A stretch of DNA of 64,000 nucleotides from Candidatus Zymogenaceae bacterium (GCA_016933535.1 JAFGAS010000086.1:304043-368042), one strand, 5' to 3'. Positions 46,900 to 56,236 are shown, numbered from the stretch's first letter. Notes: a model not told the origin generated them from the sequence alone. Program-made: numbers and translations.

Positions 46900-47664
46900 C
46901 TACCTTTTTTTCTCTTTGGCGGATGTGAGGATTTCCGATAACTTTTGCCGTGTTTCCTCATACGAGAGCAGCAGCGCCGAGAGCTCAACTTCGTATTCGA
47001 CGGCCGAATGACGGTCGAGCCGGGGCACGAGGTCCGATATCCGCTTGATCATGGACAGCACCTTGGGCGACTTATCAGCGAGCTTACTTGAGAGATCAAG
47101 GGCCGCATCCATGACCTTTTCCGGCGGCAGCACTTTCGTAACGAGGCCGATCCGCTCCGCCTCCACGGCTCCGATGGGCTCTCCGGTCATGGCCAGCTGT
47201 TTGGCCTTGGCAATGCCCACCTTTCGCCAGAGCGGATCAAAAATTGGATTGAGGCCGAACTTCACCTCCGGGTGGGCGAAAATCGCGGTTTCCGACGCGA
47301 TAATAAAATCGCACGCCAAGGCGAGGTTGAAACCGCCCCCCAGGGCAATGCCCATTACCGCCGCTACCATCGGCTTGGGGAAATCGTAAAGCGATAGGTA
47401 GTAATCGATAACCGGCTCGAAGTACGTTTTGTACTGGGTGGGGGCCAGCCGCGTCAACTCCGTAATGTCGATGCCGGCCGAGAATATCTCCGATCCCCCC
47501 GTAATTATGACGACGTTAACCTTCGGGTCGTCCTTGAGTTCTCCCATGAGGCAGGACAGCTCTCCGCAGAGGTTCCGGGAGAGCGCATTCATTTCCCGGG
47601 GACGATTGAGGGTTATGGTGCCCACACCGTCCTTGACGGAAAAAAGGACATCGGTATAGTTCAT
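46900..47664 (-). CDS. Enoyl-CoA hydratase/isomerase family protein
   Basis: A 254-aa crotonase-fold protein. The oxyanion-hole segments are GGSEIFSAGIDI (near residue 60) and MGIALGGGFNLALACDFIIAS (near 105). Members hydrate enoyl-CoA or carry out related CoA-ester chemistry. At the position of the second catalytic Glu the sequence reads KFGLNPIFDPLWR, so hydratase activity cannot be confirmed. It heads a small operon with the cNMP-binding and Ppx/GppA genes. Confidence 0.88.
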   Translation of the reverse strand: MNYTDVLFSVKDGVGTITLNRPREMNALSRNLCGELSCLMGELKDDPKVNVVIITGGSEIFSAGIDITELTRLAPTQYKTYFEPVIDYYLSLYDFPKPMVAAVMGIALGGGFNLALACDFIIASETAIFAHPEVKFGLNPIFDPLWRKVGIAKAKQLAMTGEPIGAVEAERIGLVTKVLPPEKVMDAALDLSSKLADKSPKVLSMIKRISDLVPRLDRHSAVEYEVELSALLLSYEETRQKLSEILTSAKEKKR

Positions 47665-47778
47665 ATTCGTATTCCAAGAATGTCATATAAAAACGCCGTC
47701 ATCCCCGGTATTTCGCATACCTGTACCCCCGGCTGCCGGCAGATGCCGTTTGGAGGTGTGTCAGCGGTCGGCCCGCCA

Positions 47779-48654
47779 TTATTCGGAGTCTATCAGGCCG
47801 AGGAGCGTGTCGAGGTTGATCCGGTCGTACACCTCGGGATTTCCCTCCTTTGGGGTCTCAATGATCTTGGGGATGTCGTGAAACCTGGGGTCATTCATGA
47901 TCAGGCGAAACGGATCGAGCCCCATCTCTCCCCATCCGATATGTTGATGCCGGTCCACCCGAGATCCGAGTCCTTTTTTTGAGTCGTTGAGGTGAAACGC
48001 CCTCAGGCGTTCTATCCCCATCACACGTTTAAAGGATTCCATCGTCCGTTCGTAGGCGTCTCGCGTCCTTATATCATACCCGGCTGCAAAGGTATGACAG
48101 GTATCGTAACAGATACCGATTCGATGACGGCCCGCCCCCGATTTCTCAACGATCTCGGCAAGCTGTTCAAAGGTGTTACCGATGCCGTTACCCTGTCCGG
48201 CGGTCGTCTCCAGGAGAATCGTCACACGCCCGGCGTCTCCAAGAACCTTACCCAGTGCGGCACCGAGCTTTCTTATTCCCTCCTGCTGGCCCGTCCCACC
48301 GTGGCTTCCGGGATGCATCACCAGCATATCGATCCCGAGAAACTGACAGCGCTCGATCTCCTGCCTGAGGCTTTCGACCGAGCGCGCCGCCGTTACGTCG
48401 TTGGCCGAAGCCGGATTTATAAGGTAGTCGGTGTGGGCAATAAGCCGTTTAAATCCGCCCCGCCTGACGGCCTCCCGAAACGCCGCCGCATCTTCCGATC
48501 CGATGGGCTTGGCCGCCCATTGATTGGAATTCTTCGTGAATATCTGGAAGGCGTTCATGAACAAGCCTGCGGCCCGTTCGGGGGCCTTCACGACGCCGCC
48601 AGATATCGAGACATGGGCGCCCAGCAACGGTCCTCTCACCGTGACAACCCCCAA
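47779..48654 (-). CDS. nfo: Endonuclease IV (AP endonuclease)
   Basis: A 291-aa TIM-barrel enzyme that cuts DNA at abasic sites using three Zn ions. Motifs include GAHVSISGG at the start, MLVMHPGSHGG near residue 108, ILLETTAGQGNGIG near 148, IGICYDTCHTFAAGYD near 180, and AFHLNDSKKGLGSRVDRHQHIGWGEMG near 225. The start is not certain: TTG 48654 has AGGA upstream, and GTG 48639 (five codons in) is equally plausible. It is monocistronic in appearance. Confidence 0.95.
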   Translation of the reverse strand: MGVVTVRGPLLGAHVSISGGVVKAPERAAGLFMNAFQIFTKNSNQWAAKPIGSEDAAAFREAVRRGGFKRLIAHTDYLINPASANDVTAARSVESLRQEIERCQFLGIDMLVMHPGSHGGTGQQEGIRKLGAALGKVLGDAGRVTILLETTAGQGNGIGNTFEQLAEIVEKSGAGRHRIGICYDTCHTFAAGYDIRTRDAYERTMESFKRVMGIERLRAFHLNDSKKGLGSRVDRHQHIGWGEMGLDPFRLIMNDPRFHDIPKIIETPKEGNPEVYDRINLDTLLGLIDSE

Positions 48655-48724
48655 CCGCGGTCTATTCCTGCCGCTGATTTCACCGCATCCTCCGACTTTT
48701 ACGAGCCGATGGGTTTGTCGGTCA

Positions 48725-49123
48725 TCATTCTTCCGATGAGGGCTCGGTAGGCGCAGGCTCCGGCACTAGCTCGGAAGCCGGCTCGGAAACCGGTTCGGAA
48801 GCGGGCTCGGGAGAAGGCTCCGGCGTAGGCTCCTGGGCTTGGGCTTGTTCCTGTTCCTTTTGGCTTTCGGCCGCCAAACGGGCCTCCTCGGCCTTCTTGT
48901 GGATTTCTTCCGTCTTCTTAACGGCCCGCTCGTGTTTTTCGACAACCCGGGCGTGTTTTGCCGCTACCGAGGCCTTGAGAACATCATTTTTCTTTTTCCT
49001 GCGCTGGGCCCGTTTAAGCGCTTTCTTCTTTTCGCGCAGCCCTTTGTCGTACTTATCGACGGTTCCCGCCAATTTTGTGACTTCGGCCTTGAGGGTGCCG
49101 ATCTTGGTCTCGAGTTTTTCCAT
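48725..49123 (-). CDS. Coiled-coil protein with acidic Pro-Glu-Ser-rich tail
   Basis: A 132-aa low-complexity protein. Residues 1-85 form a charged Lys/Glu/Ala coiled coil (KLETKIGTLKAEVTKLAG, then KKRKAKR-like basic runs), and the last 40 residues are a repeat of PEP, EPxSEP and EPA units with strong negative charge. No signal peptide or domain is recognised. ATG 49123 is preferred to an upstream TTG at 49156. It may be a structural or DNA/cell-envelope linker, but this is a guess. Confidence 0.55.
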   Translation of the reverse strand: MEKLETKIGTLKAEVTKLAGTVDKYDKGLREKKKALKRAQRRKKKNDVLKASVAAKHARVVEKHERAVKKTEEIHKKAEEARLAAESQKEQEQAQAQEPTPEPSPEPASEPVSEPASELVPEPAPTEPSSEE

Positions 49124-49291
49124 GGATGAGCGTTTATCCTCCCTTATAGATATCAATATTCTCGTTATACGCTGCGGTCGTCGGATGCCACCCGCGTCCG
49201 CCGCCGTGCGCGGCGCCGTGGATTGGCGCCCGACGATTGCGCTTTTATGTCACTTACATCTTCCGACCGTGCCGAAGCGGCGGTACTATCC

Positions 49292-50167
49292 CTAATCTTC
49301 TATCTTCGGGGTAACGGATATATAAAAACTCCCCGTTTGGCCCGATTTCGAAAATCCCGAAAAGATGTCCCCGATCAGTCTTCCCTTTTCCGTCTCATTT
49401 TCGGTTATGACGACGGTCATGCCGTCGGCAACGGAAACGGTTGTCGCGGCTTCGTAGAAGACAATCGACCCCTCCTTCTCGTCGATAAAATAGGAAAGGA
49501 AGGGAATAATATCAAGGTGTACCTTCGTATCAAGGATCGTGGGGGTAAAAACGAAGCCGGTCGAGACCTCCCGAAAGACGACTTCCTCCCGAATGATGCC
49601 GCCCCTCCTGAACCAGACAATGACATCATCCGTGACCGGCACATTGGTCCCGGTTACGATTCGTCCCGATTCGCCGCTGACGATCAGGAGGTCCTGGTTC
49701 GTTACCGACGTTCCGCTTGTTTCCATCGCCCTGGGCGCCGCCGCGACCCAAAGACCTTCACCGCCGTCCCCATCCCTATGGTTCCCTATCGCAAATCCGC
49801 CGTCGTTATAGCGCCATCTGACCGAGAGATCGACCGCACGCCGATCTTTGGCCTCAAAAAAAGTGACGCGCAGCCGCACGTGCCGTGCCGGGATATCGAG
49901 GGCCGCTACCAGCTCGCCGGCCTTCTTAAGGGCGCCCGGCTCATCCACGATGATGAGCGTGTTGTTACTCTCATCGGGAATCACCGTTCCGTCGGGCGAA
50001 AGGATCGCTTTCACCGCACCCACGAGCTCATCGGCCGGCCGGTGTCTGACCTTGATCACCACATAATCTGCCCCACCGACCGTCGCGGCCGACAGGATAA
50101 ACATCGCCGTCACAACAAAAACGGCGCTTCGTATTCTCGGAGTCAGGAACCTTCTCACGACGACCAT
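49292..50167 (-). CDS. Short secretin-like periplasmic/outer-membrane protein
   Basis: A 291-aa exported protein: signal peptide (residues about 12-33, AVFVVTAMFILSAATVGGA), an N-domain of secretins (VIKVRHRPADELVGAVKAILSPDG...NTLIIVD), then a compact secretin-like core with VTGTNVPV and FVFTPTILDTKVHLDI, and a C-terminal KSGQTGSFYISVTPKI. It is much shorter than type II/III/IV secretins (over 500 residues). It overlaps the sppA stop by 1 base. No other secretion genes are near, so its role is unknown. Confidence 0.7.
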   Translation of the reverse strand: MVVVRRFLTPRIRSAVFVVTAMFILSAATVGGADYVVIKVRHRPADELVGAVKAILSPDGTVIPDESNNTLIIVDEPGALKKAGELVAALDIPARHVRLRVTFFEAKDRRAVDLSVRWRYNDGGFAIGNHRDGDGGEGLWVAAAPRAMETSGTSVTNQDLLIVSGESGRIVTGTNVPVTDDVIVWFRRGGIIREEVVFREVSTGFVFTPTILDTKVHLDIIPFLSYFIDEKEGSIVFYEAATTVSVADGMTVVITENETEKGRLIGDIFSGFSKSGQTGSFYISVTPKIED

Positions 50168-51042
50168 CAGGGGATCATCCGGTATTCGGCCCTGAAGTTT
50201 CGATCGGAGATACGCTCGGAGAGACCACCCCGCACCTCCGAAAGGAGGATCGACAGCAGCGACGGCCTCTTCTTTTCCGGGTAGATGACGTTCGGTTTGC
50301 CTTCGATTCCCGCCAGCTCCGCCGCCTTATCAATCGCATCCTCCATATTCCCGAGTCCGTCGATCAGTTTCAGTTTCAACGCCTGCTGTCCGGTAATGAT
50401 CCTGCCGTCGGCGATCTTGATTATCTCGCTCTCGGGAAGCTTCCTGCCGTCTGCAACGTCCTTGACGAACTGATGGAAGATATCGTCTATATATTCCTGC
50501 AGAAATACCCGCTCCTCCTCGGTCATCGGACGTAGCGGAGAAAAGGTATCCTTGAATTTGCCGCTCTTAATGACAATCCCCTTGATCCCCAGGTGATTGA
50601 GGGCTTCTTCGATATTGAGCATCTCGGCTATGACGCCGATGCTCCCGGTAGTCGTGGCGGGATTTGCGTAGATGAAGTCGGCCGCCACCGATATATAATA
50701 CCCCCCCGATGCGGCCACATCTCCCATAGAGACGACCAGTATCTTCTCTTTGGCGAGTTTCTTTAGTTCCTCGTATATCTCCTGCGAAGCTGCGGCGCTG
50801 CCGCCTGGGGAGTTGACCCGGAGCACCACCGCGGCGACATTGCTGTTTTCTTTGTACTCTTTTATCTGTTTGATTATCTCTTCGGAGTCGGCGATAACTC
50901 CTTTTACCTCGATGACGGCCACCGATTTTGTAAACGGCGCGATCCCGGTCATCACGAAAGACACTATCCCCCAGACACCCGCGACGATAATGACAAAGCA
51001 CGTGAGGATTACTGCAATCACGATACCCTTATGTTTGACCAT
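50167..51042 (-). CDS. sppA: Signal peptide peptidase SppA (36-kDa type)
   Basis: A 291-aa inner-membrane serine peptidase that degrades released signal peptides. An N-terminal transmembrane helix (residues 6-32) is followed by the S49 domain: LRVNSPGGSAAASQEI, DVAASGGYYISVAAD with the catalytic Ser, and the lysine of the Ser-Lys dyad in KSGKFKD about 50 residues later. It is the short single-domain type. It follows rpsA across a terminator, so it probably has its own promoter or reads through. Confidence 0.93.
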   Translation of the reverse strand: MVKHKGIVIAVILTCFVIIVAGVWGIVSFVMTGIAPFTKSVAVIEVKGVIADSEEIIKQIKEYKENSNVAAVVLRVNSPGGSAAASQEIYEELKKLAKEKILVVSMGDVAASGGYYISVAADFIYANPATTTGSIGVIAEMLNIEEALNHLGIKGIVIKSGKFKDTFSPLRPMTEEERVFLQEYIDDIFHQFVKDVADGRKLPESEIIKIADGRIITGQQALKLKLIDGLGNMEDAIDKAAELAGIEGKPNVIYPEKKRPSLLSILLSEVRGGLSERISDRNFRAEYRMIP

Positions 51043-51073
51043 GCCGCACCTCCGTTATCAGCCCTATAAAACA

Positions 51074-51103
51074 TACTGGTTCAAGCAGTGGCCTGAACCA
51101 GTA
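51074..51103 (-). terminator. rpsA terminator
   Basis: A 10-bp stem (TACTGGTTCA / TGAACCAGTA) with a 10-nt loop, followed on the minus strand by TGTTTTAT. It lies 45 bases after the rpsA stop codon. Confidence 0.75.
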
Positions 51104-51148
51104 GTTATATCAATCACCGGATCATGGGATAGAAAAGGATGGATGGGA

Positions 51149-53005
51149 TTACTCCTTATTCTCCTCTTCTTCATCCGCCGGGGTAAGGTCAACATTGGCG
51201 TCCTCGAGTTTGGCCCTGAGAACGTCGCCGAATTGGGTAGTCTGATTTTCCTGTTTTTTCATGTACTCGGCAACCCCGCCTTCGTCCTGCTGTTGATCTA
51301 AGGCTCTTATGGAGAGACCGATCTTTTTTTCCATCGGATCGAGATTTACGATGACCGCGGTGAGCTTATCCTTTACGTTACAATATTTGTGCGGGTCGTC
51401 GACTCTTCCTTTTGCAAGCTCCGAGACATGGATCAGACCCTCCACATCGTCTTCAAGTTTCAGGAAAACACCGAAATTTGTAATACTGACTACCTCACCC
51501 TCAACCACCGTCCCCGGCTGATACCTGGACGGTATTTCTTTCTTCCAGGGATCCTCGCTGAGCTGCTTTATCCCGAGAGAGAAACGCTCGGCATCGGGAT
51601 CCACGTTGAGCACCACCGCTTCTACTTCCTGACCCCGTTTGTAGAGTTCGGCGGGATGCTTTACCTTGCGGATCCACGAAAGGTCCGAAATGTGCACCAA
51701 TCCGTCAACGCCCTCTTCGGTTCCGATAAAGATGCCGAACTCGGTGACATTCTTGACGGTTCCCTTGATAACGGTGCCGGGACTATATTTCTTGTTGATG
51801 ATCTCCCAGGGATTATCCTCGACCTGTTTGAGACCGAGGGATATTCGCTTGTTTTCAGCGTCAACAGACAGCACCACCGCGTCTACCACGTCGCCGAGAG
51901 AGACCACCTGAGTCGGGCTCTTGATGTTCTTGGTCCAGGACATCTCGGATATATGGACAAGCCCTTCGATCCCTTCCTGAAGCTCAAGGAATGCGCCGTA
52001 GTCGGTGAGGCTGACTACCTTGCCCTTGACCCGGTTGCCGGGAGTATAGTTATTGGCCGCGGTATCCCACGGGTTGGGTTTTATCTGCTTCATGCCGAGG
52101 GAGACCCGCTCTTTCTCCCGGTCGAACTTGAGGACCTTCACCTGTACCTTATCGCCGATCTTGAGCTGCTCGGTCGGATGATTTACGCGGCCCCAGGAGA
52201 TATCGGTAATGTGGAGTAATCCATCGATTCCACCCAGATCGATAAAGGCCCCGTAGTCGGTGATATTCTTAACCACGCCTTCCAGAACCATCCCTTCCTC
52301 GAGGACTTTAAGCGTCTCTACTTTCTGTTCTTCCCGCTCCTGCTCCAAGAGCGCCCGGCGGGAAAGCACGATATTGCCCCGCTTCCTGTTGAATTTCACG
52401 ATCTTGAAACGGAATTTTTTTCCGAGAAGCGCGTCAAGATCCCTGACCGGGTGTAGATCGATCTGCGAACCGGGTAAAAACGCCTTCACCCCGATATCCA
52501 CGACAAGGCCGCCCTTGATCTTGGCGACGACCTTCCCCTCAACGATCTCGTCATCCTCACAGGCCTTTCTTATCTCTTCCCAGAGCATGAACTGGTCGGC
52601 CTTCTCTTTCGAGAGCACGACCAATCCATTATCGTTCTCGCTTTTTTCGATATACACGTCGACCTTGTCGCCTACGCGGATATCGTACTTACCGTTATCG
52701 TCGCCAAACTCCTCGATGGGAATCTGCCCTTCGGACTTATATCCCACATCGACAAGGACGTGATCCTTCGTTACCTGAACGACGGTTCCTTTGACAATCT
52801 CGTCTTCTTTGAGCCGTTCAAGGCTCTGAGCATACACCGCCTCCATATCGTCCATGTTGTCCAAATCGACGTTATCCAAATCGACGTTCATATCGGCGTT
52901 CGTATCGACGCTATCCCCGGCATCCTTCTTCGGGCTGTCTTCGTCCGACCTGCCCTCATCAATCGTCGCCGGTTCAAAGAAATTCGTCTCCTCATTCTTC
53001 ATCAT
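51149..53005 (-). CDS. rpsA: 30S ribosomal protein S1
   Basis: A 618-aa S1 with an acidic N-terminal extension (about 65 residues rich in Asp/Glu) and six S1 RNA-binding repeats, each with a VKGTV/VEGEV start and the GLVHISE or GLIHVSEL signature. It binds mRNA and brings it to the 30S subunit. The unusual Asn/Asp-rich run DTNADMNVDLDNVDLDNMDD sits at residues 34-53 and contains a short internal repeat. It is preceded by cmk, as in many Proteobacteria, and followed by a terminator. Confidence 0.96.
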   Translation of the reverse strand: MMKNEETNFFEPATIDEGRSDEDSPKKDAGDSVDTNADMNVDLDNVDLDNMDDMEAVYAQSLERLKEDEIVKGTVVQVTKDHVLVDVGYKSEGQIPIEEFGDDNGKYDIRVGDKVDVYIEKSENDNGLVVLSKEKADQFMLWEEIRKACEDDEIVEGKVVAKIKGGLVVDIGVKAFLPGSQIDLHPVRDLDALLGKKFRFKIVKFNRKRGNIVLSRRALLEQEREEQKVETLKVLEEGMVLEGVVKNITDYGAFIDLGGIDGLLHITDISWGRVNHPTEQLKIGDKVQVKVLKFDREKERVSLGMKQIKPNPWDTAANNYTPGNRVKGKVVSLTDYGAFLELQEGIEGLVHISEMSWTKNIKSPTQVVSLGDVVDAVVLSVDAENKRISLGLKQVEDNPWEIINKKYSPGTVIKGTVKNVTEFGIFIGTEEGVDGLVHISDLSWIRKVKHPAELYKRGQEVEAVVLNVDPDAERFSLGIKQLSEDPWKKEIPSRYQPGTVVEGEVVSITNFGVFLKLEDDVEGLIHVSELAKGRVDDPHKYCNVKDKLTAVIVNLDPMEKKIGLSIRALDQQQDEGGVAEYMKKQENQTTQFGDVLRAKLEDANVDLTPADEEEENKE

Positions 53006-53114
53006 TCAGTTGTACCCCCTGGCTTTTTATTCTCGTGCCGCCGTCAAAGGCGGCCAATGCGCACTAAAAGATAAAAGTTAGAACAATTTCGCGGTTTAGT
53101 CAAGATAAAAAAAC

Positions 53115-53771
53115 TTATATATTACTTATTTTTTTACGTATTTCTTCCACGACTTGAGGTATTGAGAGGTCGGTAGTATCGATAATAACGGCATCTTCGG
53201 CCGGTTTCAGCGGCGAGAGTTCCCGTTCCGAGTCGTTTTTGTCCCGCTTCTCGATCTCCGTGACGACCGACGATAGGTTTGCCGACTCCCCCCTTTGGAC
53301 CCGCTCCCGATAACGCCGCTGGCCCCTCACCCGGGGATCGGCCGTCAGGAAGAACTTGGCCCGGGCGTCCGGCAAGACCACCGTCCCGATGTCGCGGCCC
53401 TCCATGACGACTCCGCCGCCTTCGGCGGTCCTCCGTTGAAGGCCGATCATCGCATGCCGGACCGAGGGACGGGCTGAAACCGCCGAGGAGAGCGTATCCA
53501 TAAGCGGGGTGCGAATCTCCCCGGAAACGTCTCGGCCGTCCATAAAGAGCCGTGCACCCCTGAATTCGAGCCTGATGGTCCGGCAAATCTCCTCCAGCCC
53601 CCGATCGTCGGTGGGATCTACGGAACGCTCATGGGCCGCCAGGGCCACCGCCCGGTACATCGCCCCCGTGTCGATGTATGCAAGCCCCAATTGATCGGCT
53701 AGGAGCTTGCTGATCGTGCTCTTTCCGGAACCGGCCGGCCCGTCGATGACGATGGTGAGGTTCTTATTCAT
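53115..53771 (-). CDS. cmk: Cytidylate kinase
   Basis: A 218-aa nucleoside monophosphate kinase that phosphorylates CMP and dCMP. It has P-loop GPAGSGKSTISKLLA (residues 11-25), YIDTGAMYRAVAL, the CMP-binding GRDVSG and MEGRDIGTVVLPDA, and a lid with ADPRVRGQRRYRE. The length is normal. The order aroA-cmk-rpsA is widespread. A copy of the dispersed 130-bp repeat lies just upstream. Confidence 0.95.
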   Translation of the reverse strand: MNKNLTIVIDGPAGSGKSTISKLLADQLGLAYIDTGAMYRAVALAAHERSVDPTDDRGLEEICRTIRLEFRGARLFMDGRDVSGEIRTPLMDTLSSAVSARPSVRHAMIGLQRRTAEGGGVVMEGRDIGTVVLPDARAKFFLTADPRVRGQRRYRERVQRGESANLSSVVTEIEKRDKNDSERELSPLKPAEDAVIIDTTDLSIPQVVEEIRKKISNI

Positions 53772-53817
53772 ATATCACACTATCATGTTTGCGGGATCAA
53801 CGACAGGAAGGAAAACC

Positions 53818-53946
53818 CACCACAAAGACACTAAGGCACTAAGAGCTGCAAAACATTGTCATTTCACAGCGCGCGGATTTCTTTATAACAATATTCATTA
53901 TTCTCTTCGTAGCTTCTCTCCTTTGTGTCTTTGTGCCTTTGTGGTG
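53818..53946. repeat. Dispersed palindromic element, copy A
   Basis: About 129 bp beginning CACCACAAAGACACTAAGGC and ending with the imperfect reverse complement TTTGTGTCTTTGTGCCTTTG followed by TGGTG. The central part matches copies in the 56-57 kb region, including GAGCTGCAAA and CATTGTCATT. It sits between cmk and aroA and has no coding signal. Similar CACAAAGACAC elements are common in environmental anaerobe genomes. Confidence 0.85.
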
Positions 53947-54012
53947 AATCGTTCTTCTTATTTCCCTTATTTCTATTCTAGAATAAACAGTATTAGCGGA
54001 AAGACACGCGTA

Positions 54013-55305
54013 CTAGCTTATAGTTACCGAATCCAGTAAATCAAAGAATGATGGAAACGACGTTCCAACGCAATCGAGGTCGGCCACCGTTACCCCTTTA
54101 TCTGACGCCAGGCCCGCCACGGCTGCCGACATGGCCGTCCGGTGATCCCCAAACGAGGCTACCCCACCCCCCGGGAGCCCTCCCGTTCCATCGACGATCA
54201 TCCCGTCGGGCCGGTCCTCGGCCTTTCCACCGAGCGCCCGGAGGTTGGCGCAGGTTGTTTTTATGCGGTTGGATTCCTTTACCGCCAGCTCCCCCGCGTC
54301 GCGCACCGTGGTCGTGCCCCGGGCCGCCGCAGCAGCGACGCAGAATACCGGTATTTCGTCGATCATCCTCGGAATGATCGCCCCGCCGATATCGGTTCCC
54401 GAGAGTTCCGATGACCGCACGGTGAGGTCGGCCGCCGGCTCTCCGGAGATTTCGCGCTCGTTTTCAACCGCGATGTCGGCCCCCATGGCAACCAGCGCCT
54501 CGATGATCCCGGTCCGCCCGGGGTTCATCCCGACGTTTCGTATGGTGATCTCCGAATCCTTCGTAATGAGCGCCGCGACGATAAAAAAAGCCGCCGAGGA
54601 AATATCGCCGACCACCTCGATATCGCGGGCCCGGTATCGCTCCACCGGCTCAAGGACGAGGTAGCTGCCTTCCCGGGCAAGGGGGATATCGAGATAGGCC
54701 ATCATCCGCTCGGTATGGTCGCGGGAAGGCGCCGGCTCCGAGACTCGTGTCTCGCCCCCGGCAAGCATACCGGCCAAGAGAATAGCCGACTTCACCTGGG
54801 CCGAACTGATCGGCAGGTCGTACGTGATGCCCGTGAGGTTACCGCCGGATATCGCCAAGGGCGGGTACTGCCCCCCATCTCTCCCCTGGATCGTAGCACC
54901 CATTTCACGCAGAGGCGCCGTTACCCGGCGCATGGGCCGTTTGGTCAGCGAGGCGTCCCCGGCCAGAACCGAAAAGAAAGGCCGGGCCGAAAGCAGGCCT
55001 GCCAAAAGCCGCATCGACGTGCCGGAGTTGCCGCAGTCCAGCACCCCCGCGGGCTCCGTAAACCCCCGCATCCCCCTGCCCTCAACGACCAGCGTCTTGC
55101 CTTCCTCGTTGATCTCGGTGCCTAGCGCCCGCATGATGTCCGCGGTGGCGCGGGTGTCGGCGGCAGGCAGGAAGTTGGTGATCCGCGTGGTGCCCTCGGC
55201 CTGCGCCGCAAAAATCACCGACCGGTGGGAGACCGACTTATCGCCCGGTATGACGATGTCGCCGCGGAGGCCCGCGGCGGGATTGATGTGTCGTTTAGTT
55301 TTCAC
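54013..55305 (-). CDS. aroA: 3-phosphoshikimate 1-carboxyvinyltransferase (EPSP synthase)
   Basis: A 430-aa enzyme joining PEP and shikimate-3-phosphate in the shikimate pathway. Motifs are PGDKSVSHRSVIFAA near residue 19, LDCGNSGTSMRLLAGLL near residue 90, and later SSAQVKSAILLAGMLA, with SRDHTERMM and ESNRIKTTCANLRALGG near the end. The length is normal. It sits upstream of cmk and rpsA; upstream of it a secreted-protein gene and the repeat island separate it from aroF. Confidence 0.96.
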   Translation of the reverse strand: MKTKRHINPAAGLRGDIVIPGDKSVSHRSVIFAAQAEGTTRITNFLPAADTRATADIMRALGTEINEEGKTLVVEGRGMRGFTEPAGVLDCGNSGTSMRLLAGLLSARPFFSVLAGDASLTKRPMRRVTAPLREMGATIQGRDGGQYPPLAISGGNLTGITYDLPISSAQVKSAILLAGMLAGGETRVSEPAPSRDHTERMMAYLDIPLAREGSYLVLEPVERYRARDIEVVGDISSAAFFIVAALITKDSEITIRNVGMNPGRTGIIEALVAMGADIAVENEREISGEPAADLTVRSSELSGTDIGGAIIPRMIDEIPVFCVAAAAARGTTTVRDAGELAVKESNRIKTTCANLRALGGKAEDRPDGMIVDGTGGLPGGGVASFGDHRTAMSAAVAGLASDKGVTVADLDCVGTSFPSFFDLLDSVTIS

Positions 55306-55362
55306 TTTTTATGTTTGATGGCTCTTGAGAATATTTTCTTACAGGCAAAAAAACTGACGAAT

Positions 55363-56010
55363 CTATTTCTCTAAATAAACCTTTTCTATTTTTGTTTGGT
55401 CTCCATCGAATTTCCAGATATACGTACCCTTTTCATCAGGCAACGGCTTATCTAAGTTCGACAATATCCATTCTGGGATTACCGTTAAAAAGTTAGTAAT
55501 ACTTTCGTCGCTTCCTGGACCTACCCTAAACATATCTACAGGTTTATTGCTGGCGTCGAATATTGCGGCACAAGGGTAACTAATCGTCCCGTGACCGGAA
55601 ATCTCTGGACCTGCATCAACAAAAGCCCCATTCCCTCTTTTAAAAACAGGTCGTTTTACTATGTCGCATCCGAAAAGCTTAATATTTCCTAATCTTGTAT
55701 CTTTACTTATACCATATACTACGATAGCCAGTCTTTTCTGGATATCATTTTCATGTCCTGAATAGTAATAAAACACGAAAGAACTATTGCTGTATACTTC
55801 TTTGAAATCAACGATTTCTTTGACATTGCTCCCTTTATACGCCTTCTCCATGATACCCACCGTACCGAGGGCCATTAGTCGGCTTATCTCCTCAGGGGTA
55901 AACTGGACCGGTCCAGGCTCCTCCGCGCGGGCGAGATCGACGGCCATCGGAAAACCGACGAGCAGAATAAAAAGGGCAAAGATTGCTGCGATGTTAGTCG
56001 TTCTATTAAT
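55363..56010 (-). CDS. Secreted protein of unknown function, probable AUU start
   Basis: The longest frame from an ATG is 194 aa (55947), but it begins inside a signal peptide. Reading upstream in frame to ATT 56010 adds NRTTNIAAIFALFILLVGFP, which completes a Sec signal peptide with cleavage after ARA before EEP. GGAGT lies 6 nt before this ATT, and a stop codon lies just beyond, with no ATG, GTG or TTG available. So a rare AUU start giving 215 aa is my best call. The mature part has no recognised domain; it contains SFVFYYYSGHEND, two or three Cys, and an FDGDQTKIEKVYLEK tail. Confidence 0.6.
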   Translation of the reverse strand: MNRTTNIAAIFALFILLVGFPMAVDLARAEEPGPVQFTPEEISRLMALGTVGIMEKAYKGSNVKEIVDFKEVYSNSSFVFYYYSGHENDIQKRLAIVVYGISKDTRLGNIKLFGCDIVKRPVFKRGNGAFVDAGPEISGHGTISYPCAAIFDASNKPVDMFRVGPGSDESITNFLTVIPEWILSNLDKPLPDEKGTYIWKFDGDQTKIEKVYLEK

Positions 56011-56044
56011 CCGGCACTCCTATAACAGAACAAAACGAAAATTT

Positions 56045-56184
56045 CACCACAAAGACACAAAGGCACGAAGAGCTGCATTACAAATTAGTATGATCCTTGT
56101 TTGTGCCTTCTTATAGCTTGTCTATTTTCTAAGATTTCTTAGCCCTTCCTCTTTGTGTCTTTGTGTCTTTGTGTCTTTGTGGTG
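56045..56184. repeat. Dispersed palindromic element, copy B (divergent centre)
   Basis: Terminal arms CACCACAAAGACACAAAGGC and the complementary TTTGTGTCTTTGTGGTG bracket about 140 bp. The centre differs from copies A, C and D. It lies between the secreted-protein gene and the GxxExxY gene, so the latter has repeats on both sides. Confidence 0.8.
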
Positions 56185-56236
56185 AATCATTCCTTTGTTT
56201 TTCTCTCTTTCACCGCAACAACATTCAGGAAGATAA

